18,897 nt of DNA from DASRAJ01 sp039920305. Lineage in GTDB: Bacteria; Bacteroidota; Bacteroidia; Chitinophagales; UBA10324. Position 1 is the first letter of the stretch, and the number at the start of each line of letters is the position of its first letter. Of the stretch, positions 5,894-13,525 are shown in pieces. The DNA is taken from NCBI GenBank assembly GCA_039920305.1, contig JBDSEA010000246.1:1-18897 (forward strand). Reading direction: 5' to 3'. The notes under the pieces are model-generated. The model searched no databases and was not told the origin of the DNA. It saw only the letters and a list, made by a program, of their open reading frames with translations. A program made the position numbers and the translations under genes.

Positions 5894-7201
5894 ATGCCTT
5901 ACCTGATCATCCTCCTTCTTTCCCTGCTGAACGGCATCTTTTCAATGGCAGAAATTGCGTTGATATCATCAAGGAAGATACGGCTGCAGAGGCTGGCAAA
6001 AGAAGGAAACTGGCGAGCGAAGGTTGCATACCGCTTAGCAAGTGATCCCCATCGCTTTCTTCCTACTGTACAAATAGCAATGACTTTAGTGAGTGTGATT
6101 GCAGGTGCTTATGGCGGAACAGAAGTTGCCGGACATTTATCTGAGCAGCTTTCAGGAATTGCATGGCTCGGAAAGTATGCAGATGCCATTGGCTTTATAA
6201 TTACCATTACACTCACCACGTTTTTAACCCTTGTGCTGGGGGAGCTGGTTCCAAAAACCATTGGTATATCCCGGCCTGAAAGCGTGGCGATGCTGCTTGC
6301 CCCCCTAATGCAGCTTTTGTTTTACCTGACTGCTCCTTTTGTATGGCTGCTGAGCGTAAGCACAAAATTTATTTTACGGCTTATCCGCTTTACCCAGCGA
6401 GATGAGCCTCCCGTAACTGAGGATGAATTGAAGCACCTGATTGAGCAGGGAAGGCAATACGGTGTTATTGAAAAACAGGAATCAGACATGATGCGAAGCA
6501 TATTCAGAACAGCCGACCGTACAGTTAGCTCGCTGATGACACACCGCAATGATATTGCGTGGATTGATATAGGTGCGTCATCCCAGGAAATTATGGATAC
6601 CATTCAGCATACCATTCATACCAGCTTTCCGGTTTGCAACCAGTCACTGGATAACCTGGAAGGAATTGTTTACATTAAGGACATACTCGTACACCTGAAC
6701 ACCGAAAAAGAATGGAATATCCGTACAGTAATCAAGCAGCCACTGTTTGTTCCGGAATCCATGCCGGCACTCGAGGTGCTGGAAAATTTCCGGAGCTCTG
6801 GCAGCCACGTCAGCATCGTATTAAATGAATATGGTTCAATGGAAGGTATTATATCACTGCATGATATTGTGGAAGCAATCTTTGGTGATATTCCATTAAG
6901 CAATCAAAGCCGGGATGAAGTTACCAAGCGCGCGGATGGATCATGGCTGATTGACGGAATGATGCAGAATGGCCGCTGGAATGACTTGCTTGGACTGCAT
7001 GACCTTTCTGATGATGAAAAAGGAAACTATAATACTCTTGGCGGATTTGCGATGCATCAATTAGGGAGAATTCCTAAAACAGGGGACCATTTTGAGTTTC
7101 ATCATCACCATTTTGAAATAATGGATATGGATGGCATGAGGGTAGATAAGGTGCTGGTAAAGAAAATGATGGATAGTATTATTCCGGGTCATAACATTTG
7201 A
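5894..7201 (+). CDS. CNNM/CBS/CorC_HlyC family membrane protein (hemolysin family)
   Basis: A 435-residue inner-membrane protein with the standard order of its family. A CNNM (DUF21) transmembrane domain covers about 1-180, opening MPYLIILLLSLLNGIFSMAEIALISSRK and containing the LVLGELVPKTIGI segment. A pair of CBS domains follows at about 205-325 (MTHRNDIAWID, then FPVCNQSLDNLEGIVYIKDIL, and SGSHVSIVLNEYGSMEGIISLHDIVEAIFGDI). The C-terminal CorC_HlyC domain is at about 345-425 (ADGSWLIDGMMQNGRWNDLLG, EFHHHHFEIMDMDGMRVDKVLV). Relatives are linked to Mg2+/Co2+ transport or efflux; the old name hemolysin is historical. The length is normal and the protein appears intact. It is separated by 139 bp from the barrel gene, so it is probably transcribed on its own. 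Confidence 0.9.
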   Translation: MPYLIILLLSLLNGIFSMAEIALISSRKIRLQRLAKEGNWRAKVAYRLASDPHRFLPTVQIAMTLVSVIAGAYGGTEVAGHLSEQLSGIAWLGKYADAIGFIITITLTTFLTLVLGELVPKTIGISRPESVAMLLAPLMQLLFYLTAPFVWLLSVSTKFILRLIRFTQRDEPPVTEDELKHLIEQGRQYGVIEKQESDMMRSIFRTADRTVSSLMTHRNDIAWIDIGASSQEIMDTIQHTIHTSFPVCNQSLDNLEGIVYIKDILVHLNTEKEWNIRTVIKQPLFVPESMPALEVLENFRSSGSHVSIVLNEYGSMEGIISLHDIVEAIFGDIPLSNQSRDEVTKRADGSWLIDGMMQNGRWNDLLGLHDLSDDEKGNYNTLGGFAMHQLGRIPKTGDHFEFHHHHFEIMDMDGMRVDKVLVKKMMDSIIPGHNI

Positions 7202-7314
7202 TTTACTGTTATTGGCGATATTTAGTTTAAAAGAATTCCGTTTAGAATTTTTAGCTTCTGTTAAATAGAATTGATCATGGAAGCGTATTTTTGGAAAAAA
7301 TAATTACTCAACAT

Positions 7315-7536
7315 ATGAACGAACCTAAAAAGACAATCGTCCTCCTGTTAATAGGCGCTGCTGTGGGAGTTGCAGCCGGATATCTGCTTGCTTCCGATGA
7401 TAAAGAAGAGCTTATCAGTGATTTCAAAGACACCGCTGGAAAAGTCAATGACAGTTTGCACAATGAAGTTGCAAAAGCCAAAAAATTTGCAAGTGATTTA
7501 AGGGATGGCGTGAATGACTTTTTAAAGCGGGTATAA
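7315..7536 (+). CDS. YtxH-like small membrane protein
   Basis: A 73-residue protein. One transmembrane helix with a glycine-rich core (TIVLLLIGAAVGVAAGYLLAS, residues 7-27) is followed by a charged, helical, apolipoprotein-like tail (FKDTAGKVNDSLHNEVAKAKKFASDLRD). This is the YtxH/gas-vesicle-type architecture of small general-stress membrane proteins. The ATG at 7315 is preferred over an upstream in-frame TTG at 7291, because the family normally begins just before the membrane helix. The function is unknown beyond a likely stress or envelope association. A weak stem (ATGGGT/ACCCAT, 7550-7571) follows the stop and could contribute to termination. Confidence 0.75.
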   Translation: MNEPKKTIVLLLIGAAVGVAAGYLLASDDKEELISDFKDTAGKVNDSLHNEVAKAKKFASDLRDGVNDFLKRV

Positions 7537-7681
7537 GAACGGGCATAACATGGGTTGTTTCATTGACCCATCTTTAGAGCTTCACTAATTTTCCGGTGAA
7601 AGAGTAGGCATAATTACTAATGCGCAGCCGTATGCTGAAAATACCATTGCAGTATGCTGGAAGATCAATTGGAAGCTGCCA

Positions 7682-7897
7682 TCATAGTCCGTTTACTTCT
7701 GATGATGTTGACCACCGCAGGATATTTATTTCGTCCTGTTTTTCACCATAAAATGAAACCATTTCAACAGGAAGGATGCAATTGTTGAAAGTGGCCCCAC
7801 CACCCAGACTCCAGTTCGGCGTAAAGTCATTGGAAGTATCCGAAAAAATATCAATCAGAAGTTGATAAACCTGGTTAGATGATACTGCGATTTTATA
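7682..7897 (-). pseudogene. Remnant of a T9SS cargo protein gene
   Basis: Immediately downstream of floA on the same strand, an open frame without a start codon reads YKIAVSSNQVYQLLIDIFSD, then TSNDFTPNWSLGGGATFNN, then CILPVEMVSFYGEKQDEINI, then LRWSTSSEVNGL, and stops at 7682-7684. The pattern of LLID-FS...F-NW-G-AT...ILPVE-VSF-G followed by LxWsTsSEvN is the distinctive junction found just upstream of the C-terminal sorting domain in secreted Bacteroidota proteins; compare PVQLLSFTGKAINNDVQLSWNTASEWNN in the intact gene at 16699. The 5' portion, a start codon and the sorting domain are all missing, so this is a decayed fragment truncated against floA. The rest of 7537-7898 shows nothing else recognisable. 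Confidence 0.7.
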
Positions 7898-7898
7898 T

Positions 7899-8873
7899 TC
7901 AGTCCTTCTTCTCCTGAGAGCCGGAAATTGAATCCCGCATCGAGGTGTCAGATTGAATATTTCTCATTTTATAATAATCCATCACACCAAGATTGCCATT
8001 TTTGAATGCCTCTGCCATGGCTATGGGAATCTGCGCCTCTGCTTCTATCACTTTTGCTCTCATCTCAGCACCCCGTGCCTTCATTTCCTGTTCAAGTGCC
8101 ACGGCCATCGCCCTTCTTTCTTCCGCCCTTGCCTGAGCAATATTTTTATCAGCATTAGCCTGGTCCATCTGCAATTGGGCACCAATATTTTTACCAACGT
8201 CAATATCTGCAATATCAATGGAAAGGATTTCAAATGCGGTACCGGCATCAAGTCCTTTTGCGAGCACCACCTTTGATATGGAGTCAGGGTTTTCGAGAAC
8301 ATGCTTATGATCAGCTGCAGCGCCAATACAACTAACGATCCCCTCACCTACCCGGGCAAGCACGGTTTCCTCGCCTGCTCCACCTACCAGCTTGGTGATG
8401 TTTGTGCGGATAGTAACGCGTGCACGGGTAACAAGCTGAATTCCATTTTTTGCAACAGCAGTTACCGGCGGAGTATCAATCACTTTAGGATTAACGGTCA
8501 TCTGAACTGCTTCCAGTACTTCCCGGCCGGCGAGATTAATGGCTGTTGCCATTTTCCAGTCCAGCGGAATGTTCGCCTTGTCAGCGGAAATCATAGCGCG
8601 AATTACCTGGTTCACATTTCCTCCTGCCAGGTAGTGAGTTTCAATATCGTTTGATGAAACTTTTAAGCCTGCCTTGGTAGAATTTATGAGGGCATTTACA
8701 ACCAGTGATGGAGGTACTTTTCTGATGCGCATAGCTACCAGTTGCCCGATGCCAATGGGAGCTCCTGCAACCCATGCAGTAATCCAAAGATTCAATGGAA
8801 CTATATATAAAAAAAGAAAAATTGCAATAATTACCACCACGGCTATTACGCCGAGGAAAACTGTGTTATCCAT
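7899..8873 (-). CDS. floA: Flotillin-like protein FloA
   Basis: A 324-residue protein close in length to Bacillus FloA (about 330). An N-terminal membrane-inserted hydrophobic segment (about 5-45) is followed by the FloA core (IRKVPPSLVVNALINSTKAGL, HYLAGGNVNQVIRAMISADKANI, ARVTIRTNITKLVGGAGEETVLARVGEG). A GLDAGTAFEILSIDIADIDVGKNIGAQLQ block then leads into an Ala/Glu-rich coiled-coil region (about 235-285). It would organise membrane microdomains. It overlaps the 3' end of the upstream nfeD gene by 8 nt, the usual flotillin-NfeD pairing, and is probably translated from the same mRNA. The C-terminal tail (RDSISGSQEKKD) is short and variable. The protein appears complete. Confidence 0.95.
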   Translation of the reverse strand: MDNTVFLGVIAVVVIIAIFLFLYIVPLNLWITAWVAGAPIGIGQLVAMRIRKVPPSLVVNALINSTKAGLKVSSNDIETHYLAGGNVNQVIRAMISADKANIPLDWKMATAINLAGREVLEAVQMTVNPKVIDTPPVTAVAKNGIQLVTRARVTIRTNITKLVGGAGEETVLARVGEGIVSCIGAAADHKHVLENPDSISKVVLAKGLDAGTAFEILSIDIADIDVGKNIGAQLQMDQANADKNIAQARAEERRAMAVALEQEMKARGAEMRAKVIEAEAQIPIAMAEAFKNGNLGVMDYYKMRNIQSDTSMRDSISGSQEKKD

Positions 8874-9345
8874 GTTGAGGGGTTTTTGCTTTCACTATGA
8901 CCTTATTAAGAGAAATTTTCAATACTTCAATAGCCGTTCCTTCAATGATCCATTCGCCAAGGCTTTGCACTTCATAAGTCACATCGTTAAATAATCCTTT
9001 TCCAATCGGTGCTATTTTGGAAAGTGCAATTCCTTCATCACCGGGCTTTATTTTCTTTTCATCAATCTCATTCATTTTTCCTTTGCTTTGATTGTGCAGC
9101 ATTAACCCATTCATTATCCCGCTTCTGAAGCCAAAAACGATTGAGAGAAAAGAAAACAGGGCAGTAATTAACAGGGTAATGGTTCCTTCCACGGCGCCAA
9201 ACACAGAATAAGAAATTACCACTCCAGCAAACATGGTCATGGTTCCTATCACCGCAAATACAAAGCTTCCGGGAATAATAAATATTTCAAGAAACAGGAG
9301 TGCCCATCCAACAAACAGAATTAAAATTACCAGCCCCATGCTCAT
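8866..9345 (-). CDS. NfeD-like membrane protein, partner of FloA
   Basis: A 159-residue short NfeD protein (no N-terminal ClpP-like protease domain). Three closely spaced hydrophobic helices span about residues 3-75, followed by a C-terminal OB-fold NfeD domain at about 95-155 (KIKPGDEGIALSKIAPIGKGLF, then YEVQSLGEWIIEGTAIEVLKISLNKVIVK). Short NfeD proteins are encoded with flotillins and are thought to assist their membrane assembly. The stop codon lies inside the start of floA. The start ATG at 9345 has a second in-frame ATG two codons later. A candidate promoter lies 22-29 nt upstream. Confidence 0.9.
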   Translation of the reverse strand: MSMGLVILILFVGWALLFLEIFIIPGSFVFAVIGTMTMFAGVVISYSVFGAVEGTITLLITALFSFLSIVFGFRSGIMNGLMLHNQSKGKMNEIDEKKIKPGDEGIALSKIAPIGKGLFNDVTYEVQSLGEWIIEGTAIEVLKISLNKVIVKAKTPQHG

Positions 9346-9366
9346 GAATTAGATTTATTTCTTAAG

Positions 9367-9374
9367 CAAAGGTA
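9367..9374 (-). promoter_or_regulatory. -7 element for nfeD-floA
   Basis: On the minus strand these bases read TACCTTTG, an exact TAnnTTTG match about 22 nt before the nfeD ATG. No convincing TTTG was found at the -33 spacing, so only the -7 box is called. Confidence 0.5.
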
Positions 9375-9458
9375 ACAGTCTTGCTGCATTTGTGTGAAAG
9401 CAACCATTGTAAAGGTGGTTTGGAATCTTCTTCATTGCCGGGTTTATTTTTACTGCCG

Positions 9459-9917
9459 ATGAAAATCAAGCTTATTACGGTCTCAAAGAATTCAAAATCA
9501 AGTGCAGCCGTTTTATTTGAAGATTATTTGAAGCGAATTAAGCATTACACTTCAATTGAGCATTTTCCATTAAGATCTTCCTCATTAAAAAATGAAATGG
9601 ATCAGCTGCAGGAAGAAGCAAATTCCATTCAGAAAAAAATTTCAGGGAACGAAGAAGTGGTATTGCTTGACCGGGGTGGCAAAGAATATTCTTCTGAAGA
9701 ATTTTCTGCATGGCTGCAGAAGAAATTGAGTGCTTCAAAAAATTTGTGCTTTATCATCGGAGGCGCATATGGATTTCATGAATCTTTGAAGAAGAAAAAT
9801 ACGATGAGGGTTTCACTTTCCAGGATGACGCTGCCGCATCAATTAGCAAAAGTGATTTTTGCTGAGCAACTTTACCGCGCCTTCACCATTTTGAGAAATG
9901 AAAAATATCATCATTGA
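9459..9917 (+). CDS. rlmH: 23S rRNA (pseudouridine1915-N3)-methyltransferase RlmH
   Basis: A 152-residue SPOUT methyltransferase that methylates pseudouridine 1915 in helix 69 of 23S rRNA, using S-adenosylmethionine. It starts MKIKLITVSKN and contains VVLLDRGGKEYSSEEFS (67-83), the SAM-binding knot FIIGGAYGFHES (98-109), and the family-ending EQLYRAFTILRNEKYHH. The ATG at 9459 gives the normal family length; a further upstream in-frame ATG at 9381 would add 26 residues without family resemblance and would run into the nfeD promoter region. It is divergent from nfeD-floA. The enzyme appears complete. Confidence 0.95.
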   Translation: MKIKLITVSKNSKSSAAVLFEDYLKRIKHYTSIEHFPLRSSSLKNEMDQLQEEANSIQKKISGNEEVVLLDRGGKEYSSEEFSAWLQKKLSASKNLCFIIGGAYGFHESLKKKNTMRVSLSRMTLPHQLAKVIFAEQLYRAFTILRNEKYHH

Positions 9918-9998
9918 AATCAGGGAGCTACCTGCCGGATTGCCGGTAATGAGTGAACATAATGTAAACACGCTTAGATATAAACCAATAGCCATCCA

Positions 9999-10613
9999 TT
10001 GAGTATTACCATCATCATCATCATTATTACCGCACTTGTATCCTTTGGCGCATTTCAATCCAACGAGCTTGAACAGCGGTTGATCCTCAGACCCTATCTT
10101 ATCAATCGGGATAATCAATGGTATCGCTTTATTACTTCCGGATTTATTCATGCAAACATCCCGCACCTTGCCATCAACATGCTTGTGTTGTATTCTTTCG
10201 GGCGGGTGGTGGAATATTATTATCAGGCAGCATTCGGAGATTTGGGTGAAGCTTATTTCATCGCCATGTACACAGGAGGCATTATTGTATCAGATCTTCC
10301 TACTTACTTCAAGCACCGCAATAATCCGTCGTATGCGAGCCTCGGAGCCTCCGGTGCCGTTTCATCGGTTCTGTTTGCTTCAATCTTTTTCAACCCATGG
10401 TCGCAGGTGATGCTTTTCTTTATTCCCATGCCCGGTATAGTGATGGGTGTGTTGTACCTGATTTACTCTGCATACATGTCGCGTAAGAGCGACGATAACA
10501 TCAATCATGATGCACACTTTTACGGGGCTGTATTCGGGGTTCTTTTCACCCTGGCGCTTCAGCCCCGTTTAGGTTTGCATTTCATTGAGCAACTCATGCA
10601 GCCGCACTTTTGA
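9999..10613 (+). CDS. Rhomboid-family intramembrane serine protease
   Basis: A 204-residue multi-spanning inner-membrane protein with the rhomboid signature. GFIHANIPHLAINMLVLYSFG (48-68) carries the H-x4-H-x3-N loop/TM2 residues. GASG contains the nucleophile Ser118, and HDAHFYGAVFGV contains catalytic His173 with the small-residue packing motif. It would cleave transmembrane substrates within the bilayer. The start is a TTG at 9999: an in-frame stop lies 18 nt upstream, no ATG intervenes, and starting later would remove the first membrane segment. It lies 81 nt after rlmH. Its natural substrate is unknown. Confidence 0.9.
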   Translation: MSITIIIIIITALVSFGAFQSNELEQRLILRPYLINRDNQWYRFITSGFIHANIPHLAINMLVLYSFGRVVEYYYQAAFGDLGEAYFIAMYTGGIIVSDLPTYFKHRNNPSYASLGASGAVSSVLFASIFFNPWSQVMLFFIPMPGIVMGVLYLIYSAYMSRKSDDNINHDAHFYGAVFGVLFTLALQPRLGLHFIEQLMQPHF

Positions 10614-10694
10614 TATGTTAAACCTTAAGTGTTAGTCTTGAAATCAATGTTGACGAATCAGTTATGTAAAGTGTATTCATCTGAAACAATGTAA

Positions 10695-10728
10695 TTTGAA
10701 TTATTAGGAAATTTTTATTTTAACCTTG
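10695..10728 (+). promoter_or_regulatory. Possible promoter of the threonine aldolase operon
   Basis: TTTG at 10695-10698 and TAACCTTG at 10721-10728 (one mismatch to TAnnTTTG) are separated by 22 nt, in the gene-free stretch after the rhomboid gene. The leader to the ATG at 10831 would be about 95 nt. This is a moderate match only. Confidence 0.35.
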
Positions 10729-10830
10729 CCTTAAGCGAAATGTATTTCCATTTCTGTTCTTTTTCATTAACCCCGCCTGAAAATACAGGGGGGCATGCAT
10801 TTAACATTTACAATTCTTTCCCATCCAAAT

Positions 10831-11850
10831 ATGATTGATCTTAGAAGTGATACAGTTACCCGCCCAACAAAACCGATGCTGGAGGCAATGATGACTGCCA
10901 AAGTTGGCGATGATGTTTTTGGCGACGATCCCACAGTAAATGAACTGGAAGCAAAAGCCGCGTCATTATTTGGAATGGAAGCCGCATTATACTGCCCATC
11001 CGGTACAATGACCAATCAGATTGCAGTAAAAACACATACACAGCCCGGCGAGGAGGTGATCGTTGAAAAAACAAATCATGTATATTTCTACGAAGCCGGC
11101 GGCATTGCCTTCCATTCCGGCTGTTCGGTAAGATTGATCTCAGGGAACCGTGGAAGAATCAACCCAAATGATATTCTTGATAACGTCAATCCTGAAAATG
11201 ATCATCATGCAAAAACAGTACTGGTTAGCATTGAAAATACGGCTAACCGCGGAGGTGGAAGCTATTACTCAATCGGTGAAATGACTTCATTGAGCAGCAC
11301 TGCTCATGATTGCGGATTGAAGATTCATCTCGATGGTGCGAGAATTTTTAATGCCCTTGCGGAGCTGAATGAAGCGCCCGTAAATGCCGGGAAGCTGTTT
11401 GATTCAGTTTCCTTTTGCCTTTCTAAGGGGCTGGGTTGTCCTGTAGGCTCCCTTCTTGTTTCAAATAAGGAATTCATCAGGCGGGCAAGAAAATTCCGTA
11501 AAATATTCGGTGGCGGAATGAGGCAGTCAGGATTACTTGCAGCAGCCGGAATTTATGCGCTCGACAACCACATTGAGCGGTTGAAGGAAGACCATAGAAG
11601 GGCTAAAACAATAGGTGAAATACTGGCCCAATCCGATTGTGTGGAGTCCATGATGCCCGTAGAAACAAACATCATCATCTTTAAATTAAGAAAAGAGTTT
11701 TCGGCGGAAAAATTTGCAGCTCAGTTGAAGGCGCAGAATATTCTTTGCATCGCTATAGGTAAAAATCAAATTCGAATGTTAACCCACCTTGATGTGGATG
11801 ATATAATGTTGGAACAGGTAATTGATGCGCTTAAAAAGATTTCGATCTGA
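10831..11850 (+). CDS. ltaE: Low-specificity L-threonine aldolase
   Basis: A 339-residue PLP-dependent fold-type I enzyme that splits L-threonine/allo-threonine to glycine and acetaldehyde. Family landmarks are MIDLRSDTVTRPT at the N-terminus, GDDVFGDDPTVNELE, the HVYFYEAGG cofactor-ring segment, HLDGARIFNA with the PLP-binding Asp168 and Arg171, and SFCLSKGLGCPVGS, where Lys199 forms the Schiff base (compare about Lys197 in E. coli LtaE). The start ATG at 10831 is chosen because family members begin MIDLRSD; an upstream in-frame ATG (10795) adds 12 unrelated residues. The next gene begins 5 nt after the stop, so the two share a transcript. Confidence 0.92.
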   Translation: MIDLRSDTVTRPTKPMLEAMMTAKVGDDVFGDDPTVNELEAKAASLFGMEAALYCPSGTMTNQIAVKTHTQPGEEVIVEKTNHVYFYEAGGIAFHSGCSVRLISGNRGRINPNDILDNVNPENDHHAKTVLVSIENTANRGGGSYYSIGEMTSLSSTAHDCGLKIHLDGARIFNALAELNEAPVNAGKLFDSVSFCLSKGLGCPVGSLLVSNKEFIRRARKFRKIFGGGMRQSGLLAAAGIYALDNHIERLKEDHRRAKTIGEILAQSDCVESMMPVETNIIIFKLRKEFSAEKFAAQLKAQNILCIAIGKNQIRMLTHLDVDDIMLEQVIDALKKISI

Positions 11851-11855
11851 AAACC

Positions 11856-13343
11856 ATGGGAAACAAGAGCCGTATTCTTTCTCTGTTACTCATACCGCTG
11901 CTCGTTTTACTTCATCTCCCCTTTCTTCACGCCGATCCTGACTATTTTCTTTCAACAGGAAGAGATGCATTTACTGATGAAGGACTGAACACAAGCCAGG
12001 TCCGGAACTTCATCAATCACGGCTACCTTAATTTGAATGAGTGCGATAACATGATCAAGTCGCCGCTGTTCAATCTCCTCTTGTTTTTTCCGCTGAAATT
12101 TTTCGGAACATATCTGATCGTTGCAAGACTGACAGTCCTTTCTTTTCTCATTACAGTACTGGTGTGTCTTGCAGGTCATCCATATTTTGCCCGGTTGATT
12201 CTGCTGCTCTTCATCACCACCCTCACGCAGTTTTATGTTTTTCAGTATAGTCATTTTTCACTCAGTGAAATGCTGGCGGTCTGTTGCATTCTCACTGGCA
12301 TTTATTTTTTGTTTCGAAGATTCACAGGTTTTCACACACAGCTTGGCAAAAAAACCGTTTCAGACATATTGCTGTCCGCTCTTTTTCTGAGCCTTGCATA
12401 TTACTTCAAAATTCAATTCGCTTATATTATTCTCCTGCTCCCCTTTTCCCTGCTTATCCTTGAAAATAAAAGCAGCGAGCCATTATTAAAAGCACCGGTG
12501 ATCAGGCTGCTTTTAAAGAGTGCGGGATTCTTGTTGTTATTTGCTATTACTTATTTTCTTGCATGGTATCTGCCCTTCCGCAGCACCTTTGATTTTATGA
12601 TGAATGATCAGACAGCAGGAAAGTTCTCTTCACTCTCAGCCATTCCGAAAACCATTGGTTTTAATATTGTTTACGTGCTCTTTGGCGATCAGGCCTGGTG
12701 GTTCAATACAGGAGTGCTTGCTTGTTTAATTTCCGGTATACTCCTGTATAAATCCAGTAGCGACAAAGTTTTTAAAGTGATGTTTGCCCTAAGCAGCATC
12801 TGGGTATTAATGGAATTGCACAAACTCTCCATGATTTATTTGCCATCACGCTATCTGGTAAGTTATTATTTCGCTGCCGGGTTAATGTGCAGCACCGTGT
12901 TGCTCAAGCTAATTTCATATAAGGAGCCGGGAAAAGTGCTGGCAAGCTATTTCTTCGTTGCAGGACTATCCTTAACGGCTTTTTTTTTCATTGCCAATAC
13001 CATTCATTTTACCCTGCTTCTCGAGAGAAGAACCTTTAGCATCGAAGCGATCAACGATTACTTTTCATCCGCCCTAAAAAATCCTGAACAGCCTGTCATG
13101 GGTCCCTGGGCGCCTGCAGTAACCTGGAATTCCAAAGCCCGCTGTATCCCTGTATGGAAAGATTTTATGAATGATAAGAATATCGTACAGATCCTTCATC
13201 CCCAGGCAATACTAAGTGAGCCGGATGAGGCAGAATCGAACAAGGCATATTCATCACAAGGCATGAAGCCGGAGCTCCTTTCCGATTCATCGAGAACATT
13301 TCAAATTGGACGCTGGAGCGTGATTGTTTACTGGATGAATTGA
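11856..13343 (+). CDS. Multi-spanning GT-C-like membrane protein
   Basis: A 495-residue integral membrane protein with about ten or eleven hydrophobic helices and few long soluble parts. After a first helix, the periplasmic loop contains DAFTDEGLNTSQVRNFINHGYLNL (about 39-62), an acidic Asp/Glu loop like that of lipid-linked sugar transferases of the GT-C fold (PMT/ArnT-like). NMIKSPLFNLLLFFPLKFFGT follows, also typical of that group. It probably transfers a sugar from a polyprenyl-phosphate donor to an envelope acceptor. The short C-terminal soluble part is unremarkable. It is coupled to the threonine aldolase gene (5-nt gap), but no shared pathway is obvious. Family placement is by fold features rather than a firm signature. 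Confidence 0.65.
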   Translation: MGNKSRILSLLLIPLLVLLHLPFLHADPDYFLSTGRDAFTDEGLNTSQVRNFINHGYLNLNECDNMIKSPLFNLLLFFPLKFFGTYLIVARLTVLSFLITVLVCLAGHPYFARLILLLFITTLTQFYVFQYSHFSLSEMLAVCCILTGIYFLFRRFTGFHTQLGKKTVSDILLSALFLSLAYYFKIQFAYIILLLPFSLLILENKSSEPLLKAPVIRLLLKSAGFLLLFAITYFLAWYLPFRSTFDFMMNDQTAGKFSSLSAIPKTIGFNIVYVLFGDQAWWFNTGVLACLISGILLYKSSSDKVFKVMFALSSIWVLMELHKLSMIYLPSRYLVSYYFAAGLMCSTVLLKLISYKEPGKVLASYFFVAGLSLTAFFFIANTIHFTLLLERRTFSIEAINDYFSSALKNPEQPVMGPWAPAVTWNSKARCIPVWKDFMNDKNIVQILHPQAILSEPDEAESNKAYSSQGMKPELLSDSSRTFQIGRWSVIVYWMN

Positions 13344-13525
13344 AAAGTTTAAAGGGATCCTGCATTCAAGGTGTGATGGTTTGAGATTTAACGGAAAGAA
13401 CCGGAGAACTATGAATGGGCAAAAATTTAAACCTAAATAAGTCCAAAGCGATTTCAAACCATTTCAAGCCGTTAAACAATTTGAATGTGCTTTAAAAAAA
13501 GGATCAATGAATTTAAATCACCGGT

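Noticed and set aside
9381..9458. Longer rlmH start at 9381
   Set aside because: The extra 26 residues do not resemble RlmH, and the region lies in the divergent promoter; MKIKLITV at 9459 matches the family N-terminus.
13344..13525. Bidirectional terminator between convergent genes
   Set aside because: No GC-rich stem with a following T tract could be found; only AT-rich sequence is present.
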